Origin: Bdellovibrio sp. GT3
Lineage (GTDB): Bacteria > Bdellovibrionota > Bdellovibrionia > Bdellovibrionales > Bdellovibrionaceae
NCBI RefSeq assembly: GCF_037996765.1
Contig: NZ_JBBNAD010000005.1
Span: 1,520,001 to 1,584,000 of the forward strand
DNA: 64,000 bases
Direction of reading: 5' to 3'
The notes under the pieces are model-generated. The model was not told the origin of the DNA and made no database searches. It saw only the letters and a program-made list of their open reading frames with translations. Below, piece by piece: positions 27,917 to 35,876 of this stretch (position 1 is the first letter of the stretch; each line of letters starts with the position of its first letter). The translations under genes were made by a program, and so were the position numbers.

Positions 27917-29243
27917 AGCTCAACCCCCAGGTGCGTGACATGAGATCCGGTTTCGGCATCCATATCATGCCTTTTTTGCATTCAAGAGTGCTGTCATAGC
28001 CAGAGCAGCCGGCACCGTAAGAATTGCGCAGCAGGTATTCACATTGGCCCGTTGAATCATTGAAACGACGTCCAACGACTGATAACGCATGAGACGCGGA
28101 GTTTTCGTAGGTCGTTGCCGGAGAACGACGATCACTCAACCCATTGGCGTCAATCGAGACACCGACAGGATTCTTGTTGCTAAGCTGTTCATCCAGGGCC
28201 TGCGCATAGTCCAATTCCGGACTGTTGCGAGCGAGTTTGTCGTATATCTTTTTATAGTAACCCTGTTTGGTGATAGTGACGACTTCGTATTGTGCAGGAA
28301 TTCGCTGCTTACAGGACTTCTCGCGAAGGTTGTTGATGAAGTCTCTTTTGGAGGATGACTTTACAACTTCCTGAAGATCCGAAAGAGTTGCGCCAGGAAA
28401 AAGTTTTTTTGTTTCTGCATAAAGACTGTCGCATTCCTGGCGTTTGGCGGCAATGGTAGCCCGGCCCCAGGAATCCAGACTGCGTAAAGAGTCCGCGAAA
28501 GTTCCGCCACTATTGTCTTCGCTGGACAGGTCCTTTTCCAGACAGAGTCCTTTTCTTTGCATGCTTTGCAGTGAATGACTGAACCAGCCGCCGTTGAAAT
28601 CCGCGGCCGTGGATCCCTTGACTCCTCTTTCAATACTGTCGAGCCAGTTGTCCTGATCCTGGAGTGCGATGTCAGCGGCAGAAATATTTTTCTTCATTTT
28701 ATATGAAAGTAAATCAGCAGCGGTAAAGGCATAACACCAACCCACGGAATCCTGGTTGCGGATTGGCGGCATCTCTTTACTCATATCCACGGGTGAACAC
28801 GATTTCTTTTCGTTCGCAGCCGCGGCAAGTCCTTGTGCTTTTTTCTGGGAAAGATAAGCTTCGTAATCGGTGTTGCCGGTTTTCTTTGCGTAGTTGATAA
28901 AGTCTTTTTCGTGCTCTTTTATTTCGCCGTACTGGGATGCCTTTTCCAGGTTGGTTTTGATTTTGCTGAATTCTTTTTCACGGGATTGTTTGGCCATGGA
29001 ATCCAAAAAACCGTCGTCCACATTTAAAACGTCCTTGGTTGTTTTGCCGCATTTCTTGATTTGGGCTTTTAACAAGGAGATGGAAAACGTCGAGTCCGTC
29101 TTGTCGTAGCTGTCTTTAAGGATGCTGAAAAATTCCTGAGCGCTGGAATCCGCGCAAGGGTCCTCGCCAAACGGGCTTGCGCCGGTTTGGGCTATGGCCC
29201 CTAAAGAGCCCAGAAAAATGAGGACGAAGAACACTAAATTCAT
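27906..29243 (-). CDS. Exported papain-like (C1 family) cysteine protease
   Basis: A 445-residue exported protein. After a signal peptide (about 1-19) comes a 125-residue helical prodomain-like region. The catalytic domain starts at MPPIRNQDSVGWCYAFTAAD, with Gln164 and Cys170 as oxyanion and nucleophile. NSASHALSVVGRR near residue 383 has the catalytic His, and LLRNSYGAGC near 406 the Asn. All papain landmarks are present, so it is probably active. Export by a predator suggests digestion of prey protein or processing of its own envelope proteins. The overlapping gene downstream encodes a small cysteine-rich exported protein. Confidence 0.85.
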   Translation of the reverse strand: MNLVFFVLIFLGSLGAIAQTGASPFGEDPCADSSAQEFFSILKDSYDKTDSTFSISLLKAQIKKCGKTTKDVLNVDDGFLDSMAKQSREKEFSKIKTNLEKASQYGEIKEHEKDFINYAKKTGNTDYEAYLSQKKAQGLAAAANEKKSCSPVDMSKEMPPIRNQDSVGWCYAFTAADLLSYKMKKNISAADIALQDQDNWLDSIERGVKGSTAADFNGGWFSHSLQSMQRKGLCLEKDLSSEDNSGGTFADSLRSLDSWGRATIAAKRQECDSLYAETKKLFPGATLSDLQEVVKSSSKRDFINNLREKSCKQRIPAQYEVVTITKQGYYKKIYDKLARNSPELDYAQALDEQLSNKNPVGVSIDANGLSDRRSPATTYENSASHALSVVGRRFNDSTGQCEYLLRNSYGAGCSGYDSTLECKKGMIWMPKPDLMSRTWGLSYVK

Positions 29244-29358
29244 GGAATCATTATCGGTTCCTTAGAGCCAACAGGTGAGGGGTACGTCCAAGAAATTAAC
29301 AAATTTGAATGCCATGGAAGCACCACGTGAGAGGATTTCTGTAGTCAAAACCTTAGGG

Positions 29359-29391
29359 CTCCTTTAATTTCATTTAACACGACTAAAGGAG
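29359..29391 (+). promoter_or_regulatory. Hairpin that covers the terC ribosome binding site
   Basis: CTCCTTTA at 29359-29366 is perfectly complementary to TAAAGGAG at 29384-29391, which contains the ribosome binding site 10 bases before the terC ATG at 29402. Folding would block translation initiation, so an upstream or ligand-driven rearrangement may control the gene. Confidence 0.5.
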
Positions 29392-29401
29392 TGCTTTTCA
29401 A

Positions 29402-30166
29402 ATGATCGAAATGCTATCGAATCCACAAATCTGGATCGCGTTTTTCACACTATTCGCCTTGGAACTTGTTCTGGGGATCGACAACGTTATTTTCATCTCC
29501 ATCTTGGCCGGCAAGCTTCCAAAAGAGCAGCAGGACAAAGCCCGCGTGACGGGTCTGGCTTTGGCCGTTATCACGCGCGTGATCTTATTGTTCTCGCTCA
29601 GCTGGATCATCGGTTTGACGGAACCATTATTTGCAGTGTTCGGTCAGGAAATTTCGGGTCGTGATTTGATCCTGCTTCTGGGCGGTCTGTTCTTGATCGT
29701 GAAAAGTACCATGGAGATCAATCACAAGCTTGAAGGTGTTGAAGGCAGTCAATCCAGCCACGTCGCACACTCTTTCAGTGCCGTGATTTTCCAGATTCTA
29801 TTGTTGGACGTGGTGTTCTCTTTGGACTCCGTGATTACAGCGGTAGGTATGGTTAGTGAGATCAGCGTGATGGTCGCAGCGGTGGTAGTTTCAGCAATCG
29901 TGATGATCGTTTCTGCAAAATCCATCAGCAACTTCGTGGATTCCCATCCATCACTTAAGATCCTGGCTTTGAGCTTCCTGTTGATGATCGGGTTCACGTT
30001 GATCGTTGAGGCTTTGGAAGTGCACATTCCAAAAGGTTACGTCTACTTTGCGATGGCGTTCTCGGTGGGTGTTGAGATGCTGAACATCAAGATGCGTAAA
30101 CAAAAGCCGAAACAGCCGGTTAAATTGCGTGAACGTTTTACTGATGAAGAAGCAGTAAAAAAATAA
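29402..30166 (+). CDS. TerC family membrane protein
   Basis: A 254-residue inner membrane protein with about seven helices. The two family motifs are ELVLGIDNVIFISIL near residue 20 and LDVVFSLDSVITAVGM near 140; their acidic residues in the membrane are proposed to handle metal ions. TerC proteins of this class are linked to manganese export or to metal loading of exported proteins. It has a strong terminator and a leader hairpin that hides its ribosome binding site. Confidence 0.93.
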   Translation: MIEMLSNPQIWIAFFTLFALELVLGIDNVIFISILAGKLPKEQQDKARVTGLALAVITRVILLFSLSWIIGLTEPLFAVFGQEISGRDLILLLGGLFLIVKSTMEINHKLEGVEGSQSSHVAHSFSAVIFQILLLDVVFSLDSVITAVGMVSEISVMVAAVVVSAIVMIVSAKSISNFVDSHPSLKILALSFLLMIGFTLIVEALEVHIPKGYVYFAMAFSVGVEMLNIKMRKQKPKQPVKLRERFTDEEAVKK

Positions 30167-30185
30167 GAGTCTTAATATTCAAACT

Positions 30186-30219
30186 AAAAAGGCCTCCTTA
30201 GGGAGGCCTTTTTTTTTGC
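30186..30219 (+). terminator. Intrinsic terminator after terC
   Basis: AAGGCCTCC and GGAGGCCTT with a TTAG loop and long T-run. The A-run on the other side also lets it serve the minus-strand gene ending at 30228. Confidence 0.92.
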
Positions 30220-30227
30220 TTAAAGAC

Positions 30228-30770
30228 TTACTTCGCTTGTACCGGGAACAAATAAGTCGTCGTCATCGCAGACTTCTCAGTGATCGAATGGATTTCATAG
30301 ATCTCGATCGCTGTCGCAGTTTTTGCCAAACCTTTTTGCTGAAGATATTCTTCAACACGTGGATATACTTTCAAAGGTCCGATGCCCGGGGAGCCTGTGA
30401 ACACCGCCACCACGTAATGGCTTGCTGGAATTTCGCCTTCTTTCATGTTTTCTGGAACATCGGTCGGCATGGCTTCGATCAGGCAACCTACTCTTGAGCG
30501 CAGGCGCGCTTCTTCAACCTGGCGAGGATCATCCAGGTATTCACCGAAAGTGCGTTGGCAAACAGTGCCTTTGCTGGCCATGAATTTTTCAACTTTTTCG
30601 ATCACCTTGTTCACTTTGTGGTAAGGGCCGACATGTTCAATGTAGAGGGTTTTAAACGGACCTTGCTGAGCCTCGGAAATTTCCACACCTTTAAACGCCC
30701 CTAGGTAAGTGGCAAGGTAACCGCCGAAAGAGGCAACCATCACGATAACAAAAACTATAATATATCTCAT
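30228..30770 (-). CDS. Membrane-anchored GyrI-like domain protein
   Basis: A 180-residue protein with an N-terminal membrane anchor (IIVFVIVMVASFGGYLATYLG) and a GyrI-like small-molecule binding domain: TLYIEHVGPYHKV, GCLIEAMPTDVP, ASHYVVAVFTGSPG and AIEIYEIHS. Such domains usually bind hydrophobic ligands or toxins. It is the last gene of the nadC-birA-thioredoxin transcript, 4 bases after the thioredoxin stop. Confidence 0.82.
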   Translation of the reverse strand: MRYIIVFVIVMVASFGGYLATYLGAFKGVEISEAQQGPFKTLYIEHVGPYHKVNKVIEKVEKFMASKGTVCQRTFGEYLDDPRQVEEARLRSRVGCLIEAMPTDVPENMKEGEIPASHYVVAVFTGSPGIGPLKVYPRVEEYLQQKGLAKTATAIEIYEIHSITEKSAMTTTYLFPVQAK

Positions 30771-30774
30771 TGTC

Positions 30775-31323
30775 TTACTTCCATTTGATTGAGCAGCCCA
30801 TGGAGGCTGTCTGTTCTTCAGATACTTTTTGATTTTTTAAAAGAGTTTGCACGGCATTGTACAATTCACGCTCGGTGACCTTGCTGGCATCCTTCCAGGA
30901 ATTATCCAAGCGGCCACGGTAGGAAAGTTTCAAATCGCCATCGTAGACGAAGAAATCCGGTGTGCAAACCGCACCGAACGCTTTGGCCACTTCCTGTGTT
31001 TCATCCACCAGGTAAGTGAAAGAATAGTTTTTTTCTTTCCAGCGTTTTGCCAGGGCCTCAAAGGAATCTTCAGGATGATCCTTCGGATCGTTCGAGCAAA
31101 TGCCCACAACATGAACGCCATCTTTTTTTAAGTCAGTTCCAAGCTGGATCAAACGCTCTTCAACCGCCTGCACATACGGGCAGTGGGCGCAAATAAACAT
31201 AACCACCAAAGGCTTCCCATTGGAAAAGTCCTTCAGGGAATATGTTTTCCCATCCACCGCCGGAAGTTTAAATTCTGGTGTCGAATTTCCTAAATCAGGA
31301 AAAGGAGTAAAAGTCGTCGCCAT
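30775..31323 (-). CDS. Thioredoxin/AhpC-type protein
   Basis: A 182-residue cytoplasmic protein of the AhpC/TSA redoxin group. The active site is CAHC at residues 45-48, followed by PYVQAVEERL, VGICSNDPKDHPEDS, a cis-proline region VCTPDFFVYD and YRGRLDNSW. This subgroup resembles thiol-oxidoreductases with an inserted helix. It starts in a TAATG overlap with birA, so the two are translated together. Confidence 0.9.
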   Translation of the reverse strand: MATTFTPFPDLGNSTPEFKLPAVDGKTYSLKDFSNGKPLVVMFICAHCPYVQAVEERLIQLGTDLKKDGVHVVGICSNDPKDHPEDSFEALAKRWKEKNYSFTYLVDETQEVAKAFGAVCTPDFFVYDGDLKLSYRGRLDNSWKDASKVTERELYNAVQTLLKNQKVSEEQTASMGCSIKWK

Positions 31324-32090
31324 TACAGTTCGCTCCAGTTGATCTTTTTAGCGCCCATGTACAAAGAACCATCCGCTTCCATCGCCGTGTACTTTTCTTT
31401 CAACAATGGGTGAAGATTCAAAGCGTGCAACAAGGACAGTTGATCCGTCGGACTTAGTGGCTGATCACAGTGTGAAGCCGCATCGGAGAGTTCAAATACC
31501 AAGCGGTCCAAAAACGCTGTGTAGTCCTCACCCAATAGGGGCGCGCCCTCGGGCAGGGATTGCAAAATACTTGTCGATGTTTCCACATTTGCCGGTGATG
31601 ACGTCACATTGACACCCAGACCGATGATGAAGCGGGCTTCATCACTTTGCGCGACAGTTTCCAGCAGAATGCCTGCCACTTTTTTGTCGCCGATGTAGAT
31701 GTCATTCGGTGCTTTTAGATTCCATTTCAAAAAGGGCCAAGTTGTAGAGCACGCGCGATACACCGCCAAGCCCACCAGGCACGAAGCCGTTGGTTGTGGC
31801 ATCATCGGCAAAAGGTATGACCAGGAGCTTAGTAGTGAAGAACCCGCTGTGGAATCAGTCCACGTGTTTTTACCACGGCCACGGCCAGCTGTTTGATGAT
31901 CTGTTACGAACAGGCACAAAGCCTCTTCCAGTAAATCCTCCTCGAACGCCAATTCTTTGGCAGTGAGGTTGGTGCTTTCCTGCTGAGCTTTGTATTCCAC
32001 GTGCAGGTGATTGTTGCGCGCCCATTTGGCCGTCACATCACCGATGCGGATTTCGCTCATGGGATTTTCGTTCACAGTTTTTCCAGCCAC
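31323..32090 (-). CDS. birA: Biotin--[acetyl-CoA-carboxylase] ligase
   Basis: Attaches biotin to the carboxyl carrier protein via biotinyl-AMP. The 255-residue length and the lack of an N-terminal winged helix make it a group I, non-repressor enzyme. The biotin-binding loop is GRGRGKNTW, and the central region has KWNLKAPNDIYIGDKKVAGI. I chose the GTG at 32090, which overlaps the nadC stop in TAGTG and follows GGGAGG; a GTG at 32102 would add four residues. Confidence 0.93.
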   Translation of the reverse strand: MAGKTVNENPMSEIRIGDVTAKWARNNHLHVEYKAQQESTNLTAKELAFEEDLLEEALCLFVTDHQTAGRGRGKNTWTDSTAGSSLLSSWSYLLPMMPQPTASCLVGLAVYRACSTTWPFLKWNLKAPNDIYIGDKKVAGILLETVAQSDEARFIIGLGVNVTSSPANVETSTSILQSLPEGAPLLGEDYTAFLDRLVFELSDAASHCDQPLSPTDQLSLLHALNLHPLLKEKYTAMEADGSLYMGAKKINWSEL

Positions 32091-32914
32091 TATTCCTCCC
32101 ACGCGAAGATAAGGCTTACGTCAGCAACCGGTGCTGAGTGTGTCAAAGCTCCGACGGAGATATAAGTCACGCCAGTTTCAGCGACCGAACGCACGCGCGC
32201 CAGATTCATATTGCCGCTGGCTTCAGTTTTCACACCTTCAGGGATCAATGCCAAAGCTTGTGTCAGCATGTCGTTATCCATGTTGTCCAAAAGCAGGTGA
32301 GTGACGTTCAGACCAACGGCCTCTTTCACTTCAGCCAAAGTGCGGGTTTCCACTTCCATCGGCAGATTGCTGTGCTCACGCACGCGGTTTACTGCATTGG
32401 TGATGCCACCCATGACGGAAATATGGTTGTCCTTGATCAGGATTGCTGAACTTAGATTCATACGATGATTCACACCACCACCATGGGCGACGGCTTTTTT
32501 CTCAAGCTCGCGGTAACCCGGAGTTGTTTTGCGAGTATCGAGGATTTTGGTTTTCGTATGTTTCACCTGATTTACAAAACGGCGAGTGACTGTCGCGATA
32601 CCGGACAAGTGACCCAGGAAGTTCAAAGCCACGCGTTCAGCTTTCAGAATTTGTACAAGATCGCCTTCGATCGTGCAGATGATCTGACCATTCAGAATTT
32701 CGTCGCCTTCCTCAAAATGCCATTTCACGCGGCAGTTCGGTTCCAGCATTTGCATGGTTTGTTCAAAAGGTGCAGCACCAGAAAGAACGATGTCTTCCTT
32801 GGCCTTCAGGCGTGCGCGGCCGGATTTTGGAGTTAATGCGAGTGACTCAGTTGTGACATCGCCTTGGGGCATGTCTTCTTTGATGGCAGCACGGATCAGA
32901 TCAATAAGTGTCAT
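32090..32914 (-). CDS. nadC: Nicotinate-nucleotide pyrophosphorylase (carboxylating)
   Basis: Makes nicotinate mononucleotide from quinolinate and PRPP in NAD synthesis. The 274-residue sequence shows LDTRKTTPGYRELEKKAVAHGGG, NHRMNLSSAILIKDNH, VEVETRTLAEVKEA-type and LLLDNMDNDML motifs, and EASGNMNLARV with ISVGALTHS at the end. It is the first gene of the run nadC-birA-thioredoxin-GyrI-like. nadA and nadB are not in the window. Its ribosome binding site lies in a hairpin (32919-32949). Confidence 0.96.
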   Translation of the reverse strand: MTLIDLIRAAIKEDMPQGDVTTESLALTPKSGRARLKAKEDIVLSGAAPFEQTMQMLEPNCRVKWHFEEGDEILNGQIICTIEGDLVQILKAERVALNFLGHLSGIATVTRRFVNQVKHTKTKILDTRKTTPGYRELEKKAVAHGGGVNHRMNLSSAILIKDNHISVMGGITNAVNRVREHSNLPMEVETRTLAEVKEAVGLNVTHLLLDNMDNDMLTQALALIPEGVKTEASGNMNLARVRSVAETGVTYISVGALTHSAPVADVSLIFAWEE

Positions 32915-32918
32915 AAGA

Positions 32919-32949
32919 CCTCACATATAGGGCGTACCTTGATGTGAGG
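32919..32949 (-). promoter_or_regulatory. Hairpin that covers the nadC ribosome binding site
   Basis: On the minus strand CCTCACAT and ATGTGAGG form a perfect 8-bp stem. The second arm includes the GAGG ribosome binding site 5 bases before the nadC ATG. The loop (AAGGTACGCC core) resembles the dispersed repeat at 43375, so the structure may have come from a repeat. Confidence 0.45.
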
Positions 32950-32966
32950 CCAAAGAGAAAAAGGTA

Positions 32967-34106
32967 CTAGATAGATTTCTCGGTTTCGCGCATGAGTTTG
33001 TTCAACTCTTCGCGAACGATGCGCTCCGCGATCTCAGGAAGGAGTTTCCAGCAAACGGATTCAATCACTTCGCGAGCTTCCTCACGAACAATCTTTTCCA
33101 TCATTTCGCTGGACAAGTCCATCTTGGATTGGGTTTTGGGCTGAGCATTAGTGGCAGCGGGTTTTGCCCCTGCAGCACTTGGTTGCGCTTTGCCAGTGGA
33201 AGGCCCTTTATTCAGGGTTTCCATCATTTGATCCTTGACGGATTTTTCAACTTTACCCAGGAAGGAATCCTCTGGCGGTTTCGCTGGAGGCGCTTTAGCT
33301 GCTGCTGGAGCCGGTTTTTGTACTAAATCCGGGCCATTCTCATCAAAGCTGATTTCCTCAAAGTTCCCTGAAACTTCAATGTGGGCATTTGATAAATCCT
33401 CGTCTTGAGGAATTACAAATTTAGACGCAAAGTCGTCAGGTTCATTCTGTGGGATATTTAATTTAAATTTTGTTAAATCCTGGTGAGCCCAGCCGCCCTC
33501 GTCCATTTCGTCCTGACCGCGTGGTGTGGTCAAAGGAACCGATGCGAATTCTTCGCCCGGGACATCAAGGCTCATCGCTTCGTCTTCGCTGATTTCAGGG
33601 ATTGCATCCAGGGTGTTGTACTCTGGATCAGCGGCAGAGATGCCGGCGTCCATTTGAGTTTCGCCACCTTCAGAAGGCATTTCCTCGAATTCAGGCATTT
33701 CAGGGAATGTTAAATACTGGCTGACAGGATTTTCCGCCGTTTTTTTTACCAACTTGTTCACCAAACCACGCAAGTGTTCTGCATCGAATGGTTTTTCCAA
33801 GCGGTCATCGGCTCTGGAATCAGTGACCTTGTTTTCGTCGATTTCCATGAAACCACTCCACATAAGTACAACCGGAATATTTGTGGTTTCAGAATCGTTT
33901 TTAAGTTCCAGGCTGACATCGTAGCCGTTTCTTTTTGTCAAAAGTACGTCTGCAAAAACAATGTCTGGCTTAAAGCTTTTAGCGACAGGTAAAACATCAA
34001 GACCCACTGGGACCGCTTTCACCTCAACGGCGAAGTCGGACAATGCCAGTTGCATTACCTTTTTGATTGTGGAACTCTCATCTGCAAGTAAGACGCGTAA
34101 AGCCAT
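32967..34106 (-). CDS. CheY-like response regulator with long C-terminal extension
   Basis: A 379-residue protein. Residues 1-125 form a receiver domain (RVLLADESSTIKKVMQLALS, phosphoacceptor in IVFADVLL, Thr/Ser-type VVLMWSG, and LEKPFDAEHLRGLV with the conserved Lys). A long acidic and then Pro/Ala-rich linker follows (about 130-325), ending in an amphipathic helix domain rich in Glu (about 330-379). The order resembles RomR or other polarity regulators, but I cannot assign it. No kinase is nearby. The ATG at 34106 is preferred to a TTG at 34112. Confidence 0.85.
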   Translation of the reverse strand: MALRVLLADESSTIKKVMQLALSDFAVEVKAVPVGLDVLPVAKSFKPDIVFADVLLTKRNGYDVSLELKNDSETTNIPVVLMWSGFMEIDENKVTDSRADDRLEKPFDAEHLRGLVNKLVKKTAENPVSQYLTFPEMPEFEEMPSEGGETQMDAGISAADPEYNTLDAIPEISEDEAMSLDVPGEEFASVPLTTPRGQDEMDEGGWAHQDLTKFKLNIPQNEPDDFASKFVIPQDEDLSNAHIEVSGNFEEISFDENGPDLVQKPAPAAAKAPPAKPPEDSFLGKVEKSVKDQMMETLNKGPSTGKAQPSAAGAKPAATNAQPKTQSKMDLSSEMMEKIVREEAREVIESVCWKLLPEIAERIVREELNKLMRETEKSI

Positions 34107-34154
34107 AAGCAAAGTTAAATAGGATTTTGGACCTGAGTCAAGGAAACTCTAAGA

Positions 34155-35234
34155 ATGAACAGAATTGATCGATATACCTCTTGGCTTTTCTTTGGCTACT
34201 TCCTGGGTGGCCTTTTGATATTCCTGACTTTGTTCACGGCCGTCGACGCGATGTCGACGATTTCCCAATACAAAGACGTCAGCACGGCGACCTTTTTTAG
34301 TTATTACCTTTACTCTTTCCCTGACATTATTTCGAAATTGCTTCCGGTTGCTTGTTTGTTGGGCACGATTTTGACCCTGACAAACCTGAACAAGAATAAC
34401 GAACTCGTTGCGTTATTTTCTGCCGGAATGAGTTTGTTGCGTATTTCGACCCCAATCCTGCTGTGGGTGATTCTGATCTCCGCCGGCGGTTATTTGATGA
34501 CGGACCGCCTGGTGCCTCGGGCGAACACGCAGAAGAATTATATTCTCTATTATGAACTGAAAAAAGAACCGCATCGTTTTTCGACGGTGAAAACCAACAA
34601 GATCTGGTATCGCACCAAAGACTCCATTTTCAATATCAAAACCCTGAGTGCCAAGGGCGACCGCGCACAAGGGCTGACGATGTATTTCTTTAGTGATGAC
34701 TGGGATCTGGTGCAGATGATCACGGCGCACGATGTGGTTATCAACGGTTCCCAATGGCTCTTGGAAAAAGGAACAGTGACCTTGTTTACCAAGGACTCCA
34801 GCTTTCCTTTGACCACGGATTTCAAAGACAAAAGCATCGTGATGGCAGAGGACTCCAAGGATTTGCAAAGTGCGGGGCAAACCGCCGAAATGATGTCCCA
34901 AGGGGAGCTTAAGCACTTCATCAAAAAGAACAAGGATGCGGGGTTGGATACGGTTGCCTATGAAGTGGGCTACCTGTCTAAAATGAGCTTCGCCTTCGCG
35001 GGCCTGGTCATGAGCTTGTTGGGCCTGCCTTTTAGCGTGGGGAGAGCTCGTTCCGGGGGCACCATGTTGAACCTGGGTATCTGTCTGGGCTTGGTTTTCG
35101 CCTATTACGTATTCTATTCGTCAGGGATTACCCTGGGGAATCAGGGGGCAGTACCTCCGGTGGTGGCAGCTTGGGCTCCGAATATCTTAATGGGCGCTTT
35201 GGCCTTGGTCCTTCTCAAAAGGCTGAAACGCTGA
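34155..35234 (+). CDS. lptG: LptF/LptG-family permease (lipopolysaccharide export)
   Basis: A 359-residue inner membrane protein with six helices in the YjgP/YjgQ layout: three N-terminal helices (FFGYFLGGLLIFLTLFTAVD, LLPVACLLGTILTLTNL with NKNNELVALFSAGMS, and LLWVILISAGGYLM), a periplasmic beta-jellyroll (about 125-265) and three C-terminal helices. With LptB and its partner it moves LPS from the inner membrane. It precedes def, fmt and rpe with a short gap. LptG is more likely than LptF by comparison of the N-terminal region, but this is not certain. Confidence 0.88.
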   Translation: MNRIDRYTSWLFFGYFLGGLLIFLTLFTAVDAMSTISQYKDVSTATFFSYYLYSFPDIISKLLPVACLLGTILTLTNLNKNNELVALFSAGMSLLRISTPILLWVILISAGGYLMTDRLVPRANTQKNYILYYELKKEPHRFSTVKTNKIWYRTKDSIFNIKTLSAKGDRAQGLTMYFFSDDWDLVQMITAHDVVINGSQWLLEKGTVTLFTKDSSFPLTTDFKDKSIVMAEDSKDLQSAGQTAEMMSQGELKHFIKKNKDAGLDTVAYEVGYLSKMSFAFAGLVMSLLGLPFSVGRARSGGTMLNLGICLGLVFAYYVFYSSGITLGNQGAVPPVVAAWAPNILMGALALVLLKRLKR

Positions 35235-35242
35235 TATAATGG

Positions 35243-35260
35243 GGGCCACTTTGGAGGCCC
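35243..35260 (+). promoter_or_regulatory. Short hairpin overlapping the def ribosome binding site
   Basis: GGGCC and GGCCC pair across ACTTTGGA, and the GGAGG ribosome binding site of def lies partly in the stem. A TATAAT sequence ends just before it at 35240. The stem is short, so regulation is only possible. Confidence 0.3.
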
Positions 35261-35261
35261 T

Positions 35262-35876
35262 ATGATCATGAAAATCCTCACTTTCCCAGACCCGAGACTT
35301 CGCGAGGTTGCTGACCCTGTGAAGCCTTCCGAGTTCGGTACGCCGGAGCTGAAACAGCTTCAAGAGGACATGATTGAGACCATGTACGATGCCCACGGTA
35401 TCGGATTGGCAGCGCCTCAAGTCGGCGAACTTCGCCGCATGATCGTGATCGACACTCGCCCTAAAGACGACAAAGGTCGCCGCTACAAAGATGAAGAGAT
35501 GACTGATCTTGAAAAACAAGTGGTGCAACCACTGGTTTTGATCAATCCCGAGATCGTTAAAGGTGAAGGCAAAACGACTTTTGACGAAGGTTGCTTGTCA
35601 GTGCCAGGTTACTACGAAACTGTTGAGCGCTATGACTACATCGAAATGCGCGCTTATGATGTGAACGGCAAAGAGTTCGTCGTGAAAACTGACGGTCTAC
35701 TGGCAATTTGCATGCAGCACGAGTTGGATCATTTGGAAGGTACTTTGTTTATCGACCACTTGAGTTTCGTAAAATCCAACAAGATTAAAAAACAAATTCA
35801 AAAACACGGCTATCCTACACGTGAACAAATGGAAAAGGCCCGCAGCAAAGAACTAGAAGGCGAAGAGCGTGAGTAA
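35262..35876 (+). CDS. def: Peptide deformylase
   Basis: Removes the formyl group from the N-terminal methionine of new proteins. All three motifs are intact: GIGLAAPQVG, EGCLSVPG and QHELDHLEG, giving Cys and two His as metal ligands and the catalytic Glu. The 204-residue length includes an extra insert (KDDKGRRYKDEEMTDLEKQ) after the first motif and a longer basic C-terminal helix. It overlaps fmt by 8 bases, the common def-fmt pairing. Confidence 0.97.
   Translation: MIMKILTFPDPRLREVADPVKPSEFGTPELKQLQEDMIETMYDAHGIGLAAPQVGELRRMIVIDTRPKDDKGRRYKDEEMTDLEKQVVQPLVLINPEIVKGEGKTTFDEGCLSVPGYYETVERYDYIEMRAYDVNGKEFVVKTDGLLAICMQHELDHLEGTLFIDHLSFVKSNKIKKQIQKHGYPTREQMEKARSKELEGEERE

Noticed and set aside
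29244-29401. A yybP-ykoY manganese riboswitch in front of terC
   Set aside because: The conserved GGGGAG and CUACCCGA-type loops of this class are not found in the leader; only the anti-ribosome-binding-site hairpin is present.
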